From: Ornithodoros turicata
Taxonomy: Eukaryota > Arthropoda > Arachnida > Ixodida > Argasidae
DNA: 64,000 bases
Assembly: GCF_037126465.1 (NCBI RefSeq)
Contig: NC_088202.1
Span: forward strand, 125,998,123-126,062,122
Direction of reading: 5' to 3'
Shown: positions 11,077 through 23,484 of the stretch, one piece after another
Position numbering within the stretch: position 1 is the stretch's first letter
How the letters are laid out: the number at the start of each line of letters is the position of its first letter
Position numbers and translations under genes: made by a program
The notes under the pieces: generated by a model
Seen by the model: the letters and a program-made list of their open reading frames with translations, nothing else
What the model was told of the DNA's origin: nothing
The model's database searches: none

Positions 11077-13388
11077 GCTGTGAAATACGAACACGAGTGA
11101 TGTGCGTACAATGTAGGTCAATAGCAAGGGAAGACGACGCTAAGATATACCAAAATGAACTGAACCAGATGTGTGCGTGCGTATCGAATGCCTTAATGGC
11201 GCAAGGGCAACTAAGGCGAAAGAGCGTCAGATCATAACGCAACGCCAGATATCAATCACGATAACGTGCTGAACGTGAATTTAGTGACTACAGCATTGTG
11301 CTGATGGACTAACTGTTATGAATAGTGCTTGATGTGTTCCTCTGAAGACCATTTAACATCCCTATAGACTGTAAAGACGTGAAGACATTGGTGTGAGGCA
11401 CGGTTGGTTGGTCAACCTGTAAAAGAGGTGGATGACATGGGATATAATACCGGTAAAACACGGAAAAATGGGTAATGCGATGACGTTTATATGATAGACA
11501 TGTCAGAAGGATGTGAATGATGGTTATAAAGGTCCGAAACGAGGAGATAAGGGCAAATTTTATGTACGTTCGCAGATTTTCTCGTCCTTCATATATGCTC
11601 GTCCTTCATGTAACGACATCGTAAGCGAAACAGGATACCATAACATCTCATAATCGGTTAAATATGAAATTCAAGGTCGCTTGTACGTTTCTCATATGAC
11701 TTCGATACATTTTATAGAGTGCGTTCCATGACACGAACAAGTCAACCAGCAGAGCACGACAAATTAGGAAGTACCTATTCCTTTTATGTTTCCCGTGTAC
11801 TACGAAGTGAAACCCCTCTAAATACGATTATCCCCCGTGAGCAGTGAGATGGAATCTGTATTTTAGGACGGCATTCTAGGCATGTGTCGTCGAGTTCCTC
11901 GTGCCTGTTAGTTTCTTGCACTTCAGCTCACTTCTAGGAGATGTAGCTACGCATATGCACGCACGGTGACTGATAAGGGTGATGTCTTCATATTTTTACC
12001 TTTTCATATTTTCAGTTTTCTTTCTCCTTTCATTCATTTAATTTCGTTTTTGGGAGTAGCAGAATTCGTCAATGAAGAATTCAATATCTTCCGTTTTCTT
12101 TTTTCTATAATCAAACCCAAACCCCAACGATTATCCCCCTGACTTTTGCGATGTGGCGAACTTCTGTTCACGACGACAGAAGTAAAATATACATACAAAT
12201 ATATAAAGAAACGAAAACGTGAAGAGGGAACTTAAGCGTGTAAAACTCATTGACAAACGGCTAATGAGTTTATAAGTATATACGTAATAAAGTCGTTCAC
12301 GTGTGGTGCGTTACGCAGTATTCCATCAGTTCGTCATCGTTACGTGTATTACGCTCTGCCGGGAAATTCAATAGATTCTGGATGCAATTTATTGCACAAT
12401 AATGGCGCGATAGTGCGCTATAAAAGCCCAACTGAGTGCTCATCAAGAGCAGAGCGCCGTCGGTGAATAAGAATTATGGGCGAAGGACACATATTGCGTA
12501 GAGTGGCATTCATCACGCAGTCGACGTGTTTCAAAAGTGCCATTTGTATCTCATCCCGGATAACACGCATTTGGCTTCGGAAAGTACCGAGTCCGGATGA
12601 TGTACACCTTCCTGCCACCGGCGTCGCTCCATATACTTTTCACTTCGTGGAAAAAAAAAAAGAAGAAAAGGAAAAGCAGCGCATGCAAAAAGGAAGAAAG
12701 CGAATCCCGCCGATCTGACATCGGAAAGAATGAAAGAAAGAAAAAAAATGCTGGAGCGGCTTTGCCTTGAAATGCGGTATCATTTTCCAGGAATAGGCCC
12801 TAGATCGCCCCTCCCTCTCCCTCGTTCACACACGTCTTCTTGCTTACGAAGCTTTCTTACCACGTTCTCTCTTCCATCTCTTTCTGTGGCTTAAAATAAG
12901 AAAGCGAGCGAAACCCAAAGAGAAAGAAAGAAAGAAACAGACATAGAGGGTGAGGGGGCACCACCCAAAATGTAGCGATTATCATATAGGACAGCAGGTT
13001 GTAGAGTACAGGATGTATAGTTTATGCAACTGGATGCACGTGAAGGGACGTAGCTTGTTGTGAAAACAACATAATTCGCACGGGAGCTTTCAAGTGTTAG
13101 TATATAGCAGACAGGATATTCCTGTGAATATGTTCTTAACTGCATAGTAAACTGGAAACTACTGTGGAGTCATGGGAGACGAAGGCAAAGCTTGTACGTG
13201 TTTGTGTAACTACGTTATGCAGCCGTGTTTCACGAAAACAAGACGTCGCGTAACGTGTCCTAAAAGAATTGCGAGTGAAATTAATGTAAATGTGATATTA
13301 CTTACTGACATAATATTACCGACATTACTAAATGAGTAAAAACATGGTACTTGTCAAATTATGCAAAAAAGACTTACGTGTTGTTCAA
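11077..13388. other. Gene-free stretch
   Basis: Nothing I can support as a gene. It has A/T-rich DNA, (GAAA)n-like runs at 12650-12750 and 12900-12940, and an isolated TATAAAAG at 12419 upstream of an 80-codon low-complexity ORF (12476-12718) that I do not accept as a gene. Confidence 0.5.
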
Positions 13389-13452
13389 GGATATAAACCA
13401 TTATATATACTGTTATTAAAGGATATAAACTATAATATATACTGTTATTTAA
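13389..13452 (+). repeat. Tandem duplication of a 32-bp AT-rich unit
   Basis: Two adjacent 32-bp copies beginning GGATATAAAC (13389-13420 and 13421-13452) differ at a few positions. Confidence 0.7.
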
Positions 13453-13776
13453 TACCATTTTTCCTGTGACTTCTTATTTTACTTTTCCTTCTAAGGCAGG
13501 GGTCTAAACCGGAACTGAACCGTAACCGAAAACCGCAAAAAAACGTTATTTTTTGCCGAACCGAACCGTAAACAAACATTTTTTCTCTCCCCTTGAACGA
13601 ACCGGAACTGAACCGGAAAAATATGATGCGGTAATCGGTTCGGCAGACGGTAAAAACGCCTATACATTCCCACTCCACTGCTGCCCACCAGCTCCCTGCA
13701 TCGCTCGGAATCTTGCCGAATTCATAGAGCGGATATAACAAATTGGTAAACCAAGAAGTGGTGAGTCCATGCACCT

Positions 13777-14130
13777 CCTACAGCGTCACCTCCAAAAGGT
13801 TCACGACATCCCTGTACATTTTTGTGACTCGATGTGTAAAAAAAAAAAGATTTGCTACACGACGGCTACACTTTGCATTGTTACCTCGGCTGCTTCCTTT
13901 CATTCAGCGTAGCAGTGTGAAGGTGACGTAAATACCTCTACCTACCCTTACCTACCTTACCTACCTCTAACCTACCGTTTAATATCGCTCTTTAAATTTT
14001 AATAGTTCACAGTGACATCCACAAGCAACGCGGTGTGATCCACAGCATGGTGCAGAGCGTCGAGTTCTGGCACCAGCTAGACGCCGACCGCCGAACCAAG
14101 AGACGCGACCTCTCTTTGCACCTCTTATTG
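13777..14130 (+). repeat. 354-bp direct repeat, left copy
   Basis: Identical to 16621-16975 except for one A in an 11/12-A homopolymer. It directly abuts the 3' end of the Tx1/L1-like LINE. Best read as the left half of an unusually long target-site duplication. It contains a (CCTAC/CCTTA)n pyrimidine-rich patch near 13935-13975. Confidence 0.9.
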
Positions 14131-16620
14131 TATTGTTGACTCTATGAGATGAGCCACAGAAGATTGTGTACTCATCTTCCTAAGCTTTCCCTAACCATTT
14201 ATCCCGCTTGTTACCCCACTTGTTATTCGTATCTCGCCTGTTTCTATCCTTGAGTCAACAACTGAGACAAGTTCTAAAACATTGCCACATTGCTATCGCA
14301 CTGAAGTGCAGCATCCCATCGTATACTCTCGAGGAGTGCCAACACCACTGTGCTTCACATTTAAACCGCCCCGCATATCTTACCAATTCCCTCCCCTGGA
14401 AAGCTTTCAAATGCTCGGGAAACATAATTTCATTCATACTTACTCGCTCAAGTGGAACTTGATGATCCCGTCCACCACTCTGAAGCCTTTGCACTGCCAC
14501 TGTTTGAAGAAATTTCGCTGCCCCAAACGTAACCTTTCCCTCCCAAGCCACATGCGGACATAATAGCTCACAATATTTCTAAATTTCGCCTTGCTCCAAC
14601 AATCACCTCCATGAACAACCCTACACCTATTAAGCCACACTTGATAGACAATTTCTGCGGCGACCAATAGATAGAAGCTCTGCTGCTTCTTAACTACTTG
14701 CCCAATGTGGATCCCCACAGCTTGTTCAAACGTAAGACTACTTAATCCAAAATATTTTTTGAAGCATAACCACAGGTATGCAGGCACTTTACACTCAAAA
14801 ATTGCATGTTTTACTGTTTCTGTGCGACTACAAAGCGCGCAGTTCCGTCTACTGGTCTTACCCCATAAATAGAATCTGTCTTTCACAGGTAGTACTCCAT
14901 GCCCTATTCTCCACAACAGCGATTTCCTTTTACTATCCAACCAGAAGCTATTCAGTCTTCTCCATCCCTCTCGTGGTATCTGGGAAGAGGAGTTCTCAAC
15001 AAATTCTTTCCTCAAGTCATTGTATATTTCCACGACCTTGCAATCGCCATAGTCCTTATTATTGTTCAACGTTTTAAGCTGTACAAGAGCCTGTTTCGCT
15101 ACTTTGTATAGTCTTGGCTGGTTTTCAGACATTGGGACTCTATGATTAATGCTTTCTTGCCTAAAAAGTTTTATGTTAGTGCCCAGCCAAAATCTCGATA
15201 AAAGTTTCCCGGAACCTTCCTGAGTTAGCATCCTGTAAGCTCCATGTACCGCGTATGCCTGTGCCAAATGTCGAAAGTCCGGAATTTGCAGGCCACCACA
15301 TTCTATTGGAAGCTTTAACCTTTCTTGCGCCACCCACTGCGTCTTTCCACTCCAAATGAAGCTAAAACAACATTTCTCTATTCCTCGGCATACATCCCGA
15401 GATGGGTGAATGACCGAGAACAAGTATGTGTACTTTGGCACCACGATCGCTTTAATGACCTGTGCTCTAGCCATCAGTGACATTGCAGGCTCGTCGTGAT
15501 CGTTCATAATCTTTTCGACTGCTGCCTTCAAGTAGGACCAATTCTTGCAAGACGCTCCATGCTTATCAAATAGGATACCTAAAATTTTTACTTCATCAAC
15601 AACTCTGAGCCCTAGATCTCTCCTTGGGTACTCGCCCCCCATGTACAGCATTTTCGATTTCTCTTTGTTAATTTTCGCTCCACTTCTTGTCCCATATTCT
15701 TCTAAAACCTGCAATGCGTTCTCCACGTCCTTTTCACTCTGAACAATCATTGACAAGTCGTCTGCATAGGCGACTATTGTCTTTGTCTGTGCTGAGCCAG
15801 GTATTCCCACTCCCTTGATTGATGAACACTGATAGAGCTCTCGCAAGAGGCGATCAAATGCCAGGACGTACAAAAGAGGAGAAAGAGGGCAACCCTGCCT
15901 TACACCTCTTCGAATAGTAAATTCCTTCCCTAGACAACCGTTGATGAGCAACCTGCTCTTGCATCCTCTATACATCGCTCCTATAGTGCTTACTATTTCA
16001 TTTTCTGCTTCGACTTGTTCTAGCGTTTCCCTCAAAAACGCATGTTTCAACCTATCAAAGGCCTTTTCTTGATCAAAGGCCATTAAAATACTTCGTACGT
16101 CCCTCTCCGCTAACCACTGTATTACATCCCTGATTTCCCAAAGTTTGTCCTGTATTTTTCGACCACCGACTGCTGCCCCCTGAAATGGCGATATCCAGTT
16201 TTTCATGTTTTTTTGTAGCCTCTTTACTAGAACCTGTGCTAGAATTTTGTAGTCTACGTTTAAAAGTGTTATCGGCCTCCAGGCTCCCAACTGCTCCTTT
16301 CGCTGGGGGTCCTTGCATAACAAAGTAACGGTTCCCTCCATAAACTCGTCTGGTAGTGATCCCTGCTTTAGAGAGTTATTAAGCACCTTAACCAGAGAGG
16401 GACCCAGGAGGTTCCAATACTGCTTGTAGAACTCAGCAGGCAACCCATCGGGTCCAGGTGCTTTTCTGTTTTTCAGGCTACGGACAACCTGAACAACCTC
16501 CTCGCTGTTCAGTTCAACACCCCTGCGGGTGTAATCGGAACTGAAACGGTCCGACTCTGTGAGGTCTCCCCCGTACAAGTCTGAGAAGAACTCTCTGGCC
16601 ATTTCACCTACAGCCACCTA
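14131..16620 (-). mobile_element. Tx1/L1-like non-LTR retrotransposon (5'-truncated)
   Basis: Minus-strand LINE bounded exactly by the two 354-bp repeats. Its 3' end (plus-strand 14131) reads, on the minus strand, CAACAATACAATAA, a short simple-repeat tail rather than poly(A). The 5' end is truncated just before the RT domain, three bases upstream of the first Met codon. It is nested inside the GAACCGG hAT-like element. Confidence 0.85.
14440..16617 (-). CDS. Reverse transcriptase ORF2 (Tx1/L1-like LINE), endonuclease missing
   Basis: Intact 725-codon frame for a non-LTR reverse transcriptase that would copy its own RNA at a nicked target. Seen: the finger motif KNRKAPGPDGLPAEFYK (49-65), PITLLNVDYKILAQVL (115-130) and the catalytic Asp182 in FDQEKAFDR. 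GVRQGCPLSPLL (238-249) and the second catalytic site YADD (284-287) follow. A C-terminal CCHC-like zinc knuckle CALCSRTETVKHAIFEC has Cys593, Cys596, His604 and Cys609. DQEKAFDR plus the C-terminal knuckle fits the Tx1/L1 branch better than CR1 or RTE. A full ORF2 is normally about 1,200 residues; the N-terminal apurinic-type endonuclease is absent because of 5' truncation, and the ATG is simply the first Met. No stop or frameshift is visible, so the copy is young but immobile alone. Confidence 0.9.
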   Translation of the reverse strand: MAVGEMAREFFSDLYGGDLTESDRFSSDYTRRGVELNSEEVVQVVRSLKNRKAPGPDGLPAEFYKQYWNLLGPSLVKVLNNSLKQGSLPDEFMEGTVTLLCKDPQRKEQLGAWRPITLLNVDYKILAQVLVKRLQKNMKNWISPFQGAAVGGRKIQDKLWEIRDVIQWLAERDVRSILMAFDQEKAFDRLKHAFLRETLEQVEAENEIVSTIGAMYRGCKSRLLINGCLGKEFTIRRGVRQGCPLSPLLYVLAFDRLLRELYQCSSIKGVGIPGSAQTKTIVAYADDLSMIVQSEKDVENALQVLEEYGTRSGAKINKEKSKMLYMGGEYPRRDLGLRVVDEVKILGILFDKHGASCKNWSYLKAAVEKIMNDHDEPAMSLMARAQVIKAIVVPKYTYLFSVIHPSRDVCRGIEKCCFSFIWSGKTQWVAQERLKLPIECGGLQIPDFRHLAQAYAVHGAYRMLTQEGSGKLLSRFWLGTNIKLFRQESINHRVPMSENQPRLYKVAKQALVQLKTLNNNKDYGDCKVVEIYNDLRKEFVENSSSQIPREGWRRLNSFWLDSKRKSLLWRIGHGVLPVKDRFYLWGKTSRRNCALCSRTETVKHAIFECKVPAYLWLCFKKYFGLSSLTFEQAVGIHIGQVVKKQQSFYLLVAAEIVYQVWLNRCRVVHGGDCWSKAKFRNIVSYYVRMWLGRERLRLGQRNFFKQWQCKGFRVVDGIIKFHLSE

Positions 16621-16975
16621 CCTACAGCGTCACCTCCAAAAGGTTCACGACATCCCTGTACATTTTTGTGACTCGATGTGTAAAAAAAAAAAAGATTTGC
16701 TACACGACGGCTACACTTTGCATTGTTACCTCGGCTGCTTCCTTTCATTCAGCGTAGCAGTGTGAAGGTGACGTAAATACCTCTACCTACCCTTACCTAC
16801 CTTACCTACCTCTAACCTACCGTTTAATATCGCTCTTTAAATTTTAATAGTTCACAGTGACATCCACAAGCAACGCGGTGTGATCCACAGCATGGTGCAG
16901 AGCGTCGAGTTCTGGCACCAGCTAGACGCCGACCGCCGAACCAAGAGACGCGACCTCTCTTTGCACCTCTTATTG
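16621..16975 (+). repeat. 354-bp direct repeat, right copy
   Basis: Second copy of 13777-14130, one A longer. It abuts the 5' truncation point of the LINE; the ORF start lies only 3 bases inside the junction. The downstream flank differs from that of the left copy, as expected for a target duplication. Confidence 0.9.
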
Positions 16976-17283
16976 CACTGGATGGTATGCTGTACGCCAT
17001 TTCCCAGCACTCTTCGGTACAGTAAAGGATGATCTGCTGTGAAATGCATGGTTCTTTGTAGCTATGAAGTATAGATGCGAGGGTGTAAGAGGAAGGAAGG
17101 AGGAGCAAGCGATCGCCGGAACCTGATGTTACCTCTCACATGTGGTACACTGATTAGCATAGCACACGTAAACCGGTTTAAACCGTTATTTTGGTTGCGC
17201 TAAACCTGAACCCGAACCGAACCGATAACCTTGAACCGGAACTTGAACCGAACCCACAAAAATAACGGAGCCCTGTTCTAAGG

Positions 17284-20040
17284 CGCAACCACGAACACAA
17301 CGCAACGCAAAAGAGAGGCAGCAAGATAAGAAGTGCTTCATGTCTCGCTGACTTTCTGTGTTTGTGTTGTGTTCACGATTGTTCTTTAGCTAGAAGTACG
17401 CGTTACCAACAAGCCCGACGGACAATTTTCATGTTATCGTAATTATGACATTTGTTTTACTCTGCTTGCCTAAATACAAGCATAATTGTTATAATTGTTA
17501 TAATAACAAATTGTTATAATTATAATGCCATTATTATGTATATTATATATTATATCATGTAATATTATATTATCATTCTTATAATAATCATTATAATAAC
17601 TATGTGCAAAAGTTGATATACTGAGCCGGATTTCTGCGAACCGGTGACAATATTATGTTCTAATATCGCTATGCCATGTACTCTTACAGGAAGGCTCGTA
17701 TCTGCATCGATATTCAACTCTATCCAGAAGCCTATGACTACGGAACAGCACACCTTGGTGAACATGAGGATATGATACTGGACAGCATTATCTACGAGAA
17801 GTGGCGACCTGTGCACACCAAGTATACTTCATGACAACAGCGACGTAAAAGACGTACTTCAGCGAGACTTTGAAAGTGCATGCGAAGATACATCACCATT
17901 CCCTGCGCATAAAGTTTCTCGTGTTTTCCTTCAGCGAGCTGTATACGGTGAGGCATGTCACCCTATATAACTTTTTGAGGTATATTCTTCAGAGATCTGT
18001 GTAACACACATTGAGTGCCCTGATGGCACATTTGGAACTGATATGAAGCTCCGTATCCAAGCTACAAGTGCGAGCGATGGCAAGTACCATGTGTAGTGTT
18101 CTGTGACTAATGGATGCACAACATGGGTGGGTGCAGCTCCATAGATTGAAAGTGCTCATATATGAATAATATCTCAGTCTGATCTCTTCCTAATCCCACT
18201 AAACAATTTTAATAAACATTGTCCTCCAAGCGTACTCCGAAGCAGAGTTCATTATTTTGTGCCCCAGGGTTTATGAAATGTTTTATGGCATATATTGAGA
18301 GCGTACGAGTAGTGTGTGCTACGCCACTGCTACAAAATAAATAAATAAATAACAAAATCAAATAAATGTGTCTATTGCGGCAGGAACGTTACAACAAAAC
18401 AAGACATAGCTGCTATATTGTGACTACAGAACCATGCAATGTAAATTTACTTATTAACTACTGTGAACAGCAGCATTAATGAACCGACTCTTTGTCAAGA
18501 ATGCGCTGCTATATCTGACAGTAGGTCTCAAAAATAAGTGAAATTTCCTGAGAACCACGTGTGCTTTATGCATTTATATCGGTTACCTCTCGGTCCCTGA
18601 AAGCCTTGAACCGAAGCAGCATATTATGAGCCTTTAATAGAGTGCTCGAGACATCGAGTATATACAAAGCAGTTTTTGCATTACTACCGCGCAGTTTTCG
18701 CATTCATGTCTGTGTTGAACGAGGAAAGATTTACAGTTACGGTACGTTTTATGCGTTCAAGGAACTGCACTCTCTACAATTACGAAAGTGATACATAAAT
18801 AGAAAATGTAACAGGTTGACATTCCGCATGATGAAAGGCTGCCGCCACCGCTACACGGACAGCCGATCATAATCCCCTTTATGAAATATAAGCGTCACGT
18901 AGCAATGCTCACAGAACTGCGCTCATGATCCGGGTGAGATAAAGAAAATTAGACGGCGCACACATGGAAAGGGTCAAAATTGGTTCCAGCGAAGGCAGAG
19001 GGGGGTATACACGCACTGTGCCTGCGCATGGGGAGCTCGCGCAGGGATTATGCAGGGGCGGAGAAAGGAGAAGATATATTGTGGAGATACATCTGCATGT
19101 TGGAAGAAAAACTACGATTATGCACCCTTGGGAGGCCATACTTTATCTATACGGGGGAAGGGGGGAGGACAATTATGCACGACTCAGATGCCGCCAGGGG
19201 AATCAAAAGAAGGAGGAAACATTGTACAGTTTTCGTTGTGCTCGCGCGCTGTTCTTGAACGCGTATTTAATTTATAGCTGGCTCGTATAAGGACGTGTTG
19301 GCACGTACACCTCATTGGTCACGAGTGAAGTAACGTTAGGTATAGTTTCGTGTGTAGGGACGGTCGGTATAATGAAAACCAGTTGCGGTTCCATCCTATA
19401 CGTGTGCGCACGTCTATGTATGGTTGTGATGACTGTTCTTAAAAGTCTGCACTTCGCTTAATGATAGGTATGAGTAGTAAAAGGTGTGTGTAAGGGGGAA
19501 TATTGGGTATCTTGATTTCACTGAGATCACATGCTACTGTTATTTTGTTCGGTCTGGACTCCCCCGGACCTCGGCAAGGTATACTTGCATTAGCGATACG
19601 GGACACAGAAAGTAAATTATACCCTCCTTAAATAAATGAGAGTAAGCGTACGTTTGCAGTATACTGGATATCAGAAGACCCTGACACTTTAGGATGCTTA
19701 AAATGTCACTATGTACAAAAACAATAGTGTGTATAAAGCCCTTGAGGAAAATTATCAGCATATGTTTCGACGGAGCTATTGTTCCCCACAATTTACATAT
19801 TAATACAAGAGAACTAACCTTTATTGGGGAATATTTCAGTCGAAAACACCTACGAAGCGGAAATTGATTACATATTCATGATGTATTACCACTAATGGTT
19901 AGAATTCTAAACCTTATAATGGTTTTGTAGTCGCCCTTGCGCCCGGTCTACGAGATTCCATACAATACCGTAAAGACTTGTACACGTCCCCGGTGCCACC
20001 ATGCGTTTCCAAATCTCGATCCTTCTCCGACTTCGTCAGC
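17284..20040. other. Gene-free stretch with simple repeats
   Basis: AT-rich microsatellite-like DNA at 17475-17600 (TTATAATTATAATGCC and TATATTATATATTATA patterns) and (AAAT)n at 18335-18352. Short ORFs near 18964-19290 overlap in three frames and are not convincing. No family recognised. Confidence 0.5.
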
Positions 20041-20700
20041 GTAAATGATCAGTCCTCCATCAGATGCATACACATCGACTAAATGTACCCTGATAGCTCC
20101 TTGTTCGTTTCCTCACAAACACTATCACCATGATCACCACCACCATGCCTCTGGATCCCATTTACTTTGTCTTTCAACAACATCAATTGTCTTGAACAGA
20201 AGCTATTTTGTTCATGAAGCCGTTCTCCTGCATGGAAGCCATCTTGCCCTGTGGGCGCCCATACAGAGTGCCATAAAGGTTGCCAAGCGTCGCGGGGATG
20301 ATGAAAACTAAGACAAGCCGCCTCTAAACTTTGATGTCCACCAGGAAGGGCAGCGAAGGGACTGTTGTAAACTGAACATTTCGAGGCCAGAGTCGTAACA
20401 CCATCCGTCATGTCAGATCTGCCATTGTCCAACGCCGTTGACAGTGACGCACGGCTCAGGTGGGGGTGGACAACGACGGCAGCTCTTTCCACGCAGTGCA
20501 GTGCATCACCATAAAAGCTGGAAAAGATGCTCCCCCCCCCCCCCGCACCTCCGTTGCTGGAATTTTACTGTCCTCTAGTGTCCCATCCAAATGAAGCGTG
20601 GATGTAGTTGCGTGCAGTATATTCGCCTGACGAGCTGTGATTAGTACTGTATGCAATGGATATTCACGGATTACACTCTCAAGTGTGCTTTCAGTCACAT
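20041..20700. other. Unassigned, somewhat GC-richer stretch
   Basis: Contains minus-strand ORFs of 137 and 80 codons (20079-20492, 20456-20698) and a 13-C run at 20532-20544. Residue composition is not clearly protein-like and no motif is recognised; it may be a decayed mobile element. Confidence 0.25.
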
Positions 20701-21001
20701 GTAAGTCATGATTTTAATTCGAATGTATTTCGCGTTGAGGTCTCTATGAAGTCATCGTGTCTTTGTTTCTAGTGCAGGAAGTCAGGTTTTCTTTAAAAAA
20801 ATTCTTTGATATCACATAGCTTGACGTGTTATGATGTTAAGGTGACTGAAGCGACATGTGCATTCATGTTTCGCAGCGCGAAGAAAATGTTGGGTGTTGC
20901 AACGAAGCTGCTTAAACGACATGCGACGGAGAAATATTGTGGTTATGTGAATTGAAAGCGTGGTGAATAACAGTGTGAGATTTGGCGAGTACTGCGCATC
21001 C

Positions 21002-21290
21002 GGGGGGGGGGGGGGGGGGTAGCTTTATTAAGAAAAAGAAAGGAAAGGTCAGCCAGACGGAGGTTGGATTCTGCATGGTGACATATGTGACGGGTTTGCT
21101 TGATCAGGATGTGCAAAAGCAATCGCCATATTGTTGTAGCACCAAAGTTAACACACAGGCAAACTCTGTATGTCTCCATACCTGCAGCTTGTGTAACCAG
21201 TACTACGATCAAGAACTGTACATCTTGCATCTGGAAGCCGATTTTACCCATGATTTTCTTAATGGTGTGACAGTGAGGGCATAGAGAAAC
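21002..21290 (-). mobile_element. Possible retroelement 3' fragment ending in AATAAA and a C-run
   Basis: On the minus strand a 140-codon open frame (starting 21365) runs into TTCTTAATAAAGCTACC and an 18-C homopolymer (21002-21019). The frame includes a CPHC pair and a hydrophobic stretch but no recognised domain. The AATAAA near the end suggests a retroposed 3' end. Weak. Confidence 0.25.
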
Positions 21291-21970
21291 AAATAAATGC
21301 GGTATGATTAAAATTTGATTGTTCCATGTTCCAAACGTACGAATGTGTTGCAAATGTGAAAGCAACCCTAAACGAATTTAGCAACACATTCCAGTCTATA
21401 TGTTTACATCAATCAAATTCGTATCAGTCCTCACGCATATCGATTGCATATTTGCATGCTGTAAACGTGACGGAGAGTGTTGCTCAATATTCCATTTTCA
21501 CAATTCTGGGCCGAAAGGTTCTACGCGCGTGTTACAACGCGCTGCAAGCTGTAAGTGAATCCTTCCGGCACAAGAATACTCGCACTGAGCTAAGCTCGAT
21601 TTGAACTGTAACGATAATAAAATATTGTGCACCGTGTGACTCAGCAACAGCACAATGCTGTGTTTCAAGCAAGCAATGTCTTGCTGATGCCGGCGATTTC
21701 TGGCGTCAAAAACAAGCCGTGGTCTAAAAGATGATGGCTGTTAGTCATCCTTGCTATTTAAAAAATAATGAATTCTAGCTTCTTCTTTTTTACTTTATTT
21801 TTATTCATAGTAGACTCGCTCTTGTTTTGTACGGGTTCCTGTCTATTGACTTACTCTGCGTCAACTTTTGTATAGCCTAAAATACATACGCAACCAAACT
21901 TGGGAAGATTACACATCTCTCGTTTACATTTACTCGTAAATATCTTTTTAATGTAGCGGATATATGTACT

Positions 21971-22060
21971 GGATGTATACTGTACTATACTATACTATAC
22001 TATACTGTATACTATACTATATATATGTATATATGTATACTATACTATACTGTACTATGG
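21971..22060 (+). repeat. (TATAC)n microsatellite
   Basis: Runs of TACTATACTATACTATACTG-type units interrupted by TATATATGTATATATG. 21605-21970 has no gene. Confidence 0.85.
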
Positions 22061-22313
22061 ATATACTGTAACTGACGAAAAATTTTTTCACTCGAGCGAC
22101 TCGGAAAAGAAAATCGCACACAACGCAGAAATACCTTATGCATTACTTATAAATCACCATTAATAAATTTGTTCAAATATGATTGCCTTTGTGTATCATA
22201 ACCGACCACTAATGCATAGCCCATTACCACATGGATTCTTTACTAAAAATAAGTGTTTGCTTAGCGTACGTTTCCTTCTCAAGTGTACTCAGTGCACACC
22301 TACTAAATAGAAT

Positions 22314-22366
22314 AATCTAACCTAACCGAAACTCAACCCAACCCAACTTAACCTAACCCGACATTG
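22314..22366 (+). repeat. Degenerate CCTAA/CCCAA telomere-like repeat
   Basis: Units such as AACCTAACCG, CAACCCAACCC and TTAACCTAACCC resemble the arthropod TTAGG telomere repeat on the opposite strand. Short and degenerate, so an interstitial relic or chance pyrimidine repeat. Confidence 0.4.
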
Positions 22367-23484
22367 CAGGAAGTAAGATGTGAAACAGACTAGCAGTTTT
22401 AACTGGAAGAATTGCTGAATTTGCGTGCAATATGTCTTGGGTGATTGGTTCCTAGCGCTGAATGAGATACATTTTCGGTTTGAGCCTTAGAAACTCTGCT
22501 ACAGCGTTAAGAGGATAACGAAAAATCGCATTTCGTGCTTCAGTTTACCATTGTGAACTCTAAAAAAAAAACATGCTGCTGCATAAAAATGGCGATATAA
22601 CGAGGATTCTAATATTATTAAGCACCAGCAAACTATATCTGAAATGAATACATCCAACAATATTTCGTCAACGATGAGTCATCCACCTCCTACACTGCTT
22701 TTACGAGCTATGGTTAGCCGAGAAGATAGCTAATATATCAAATTCAAGCTAGGTTCAAAATATAACATCGTGATGGGTACGCAACAGGGTTACGTAACGC
22801 GTAACAGGGTATTAACCTAACTCCCCTGTCGTGTTTTATTGGAGAAACAGGGATGGAAGGTGCTCGCTCGCCATCAAGTTTTTCCCTTTTGCGGTCCTTA
22901 ATCGGAGCATTGGATCAATAACCCATGTCTACCAGCACCCCTCGACATCCACAGCTAATACTGTACGTATTTGTTACTAAAAATGTCGTGCCGGAATGCA
23001 TGCGTAATAAACAATAGACACTTTATACTCTACATGTTCTGCGTTGCGCCACCGTGAAGTCTGAAGACCAATGACGTCATAGACTATGGCTTACGTGCCG
23101 CAGGGCAGAGCCAGATAATGCTGGCATGCTAAGCTTTACGTACTTCTGAAATCTGCTAATAGAACTTCTCTCCTATTCGGGCCTATTGTCTAGTCTTCAA
23201 TGAAAGAACTTCGGTTACGTGGGACTGGCCCGCAAATATGGAGCTAAGTCCGTTGGTTTAGTTGCTTAGCAATTCACAGGACAAGCTTTGAAAATCAGTG
23301 CACTATAGTCACACCTACCCCGCGCAATGCCACTCATCGCGCCACGCATCGTCTAGCGAAAATATGAAATGAGAAAACAAAGTGATATCTCTTTGGCTTC
23401 CTTTCACAATTTGCTGCAATTTACGTCCGCTGTTCTTATAAGACTACCTAAGAGCTTGTTATTACGGTTTTATCTTAGACACAG
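22367..23484. other. Gene-free stretch
   Basis: No coding frame, RNA gene or repeat family recognised. Confidence 0.5.

Larger units (their letters stand above)
13497..17275. mobile_element. hAT-like transposon with GAACCGG subterminal repeats, carrying a nested LINE
   Basis: Perfect 8-bp flanking duplication TTCTAAGG (13489-13496 and 17276-17283). Left end CAGGGGTCTAAACC; right end on the minus strand CAGGGCTCCGTT, a short inverted repeat with one mismatch in the first eight. Subterminal words of the type GAACCGGAACTGAACC fill 13505-13640 and 17165-17270. An 8-bp duplication plus CAG-starting ends is diagnostic of hAT. After removing the LINE and one copy of the 354-bp direct repeat, the element would be about 0.93 kb, too short for a transposase, so it is non-autonomous. 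The stretch TYLQRHLQKVH at the start of the 354-bp repeat faintly recalls a BED zinc finger. Confidence 0.85.

Noticed and set aside
10599..11083. Protein-coding gene in the GC-rich island
   Set aside because: Four frames on two strands are open at once, none with a recognisable motif or splice context.
12419..12718. TATAAAAG box plus 80-codon ORF as a gene
   Set aside because: Spacing from the box to an initiator-like site is short, the ORF ends in low-complexity Lys/Glu, and there is no other support. Likewise TATAAAAAGG at 26901 and 42180.
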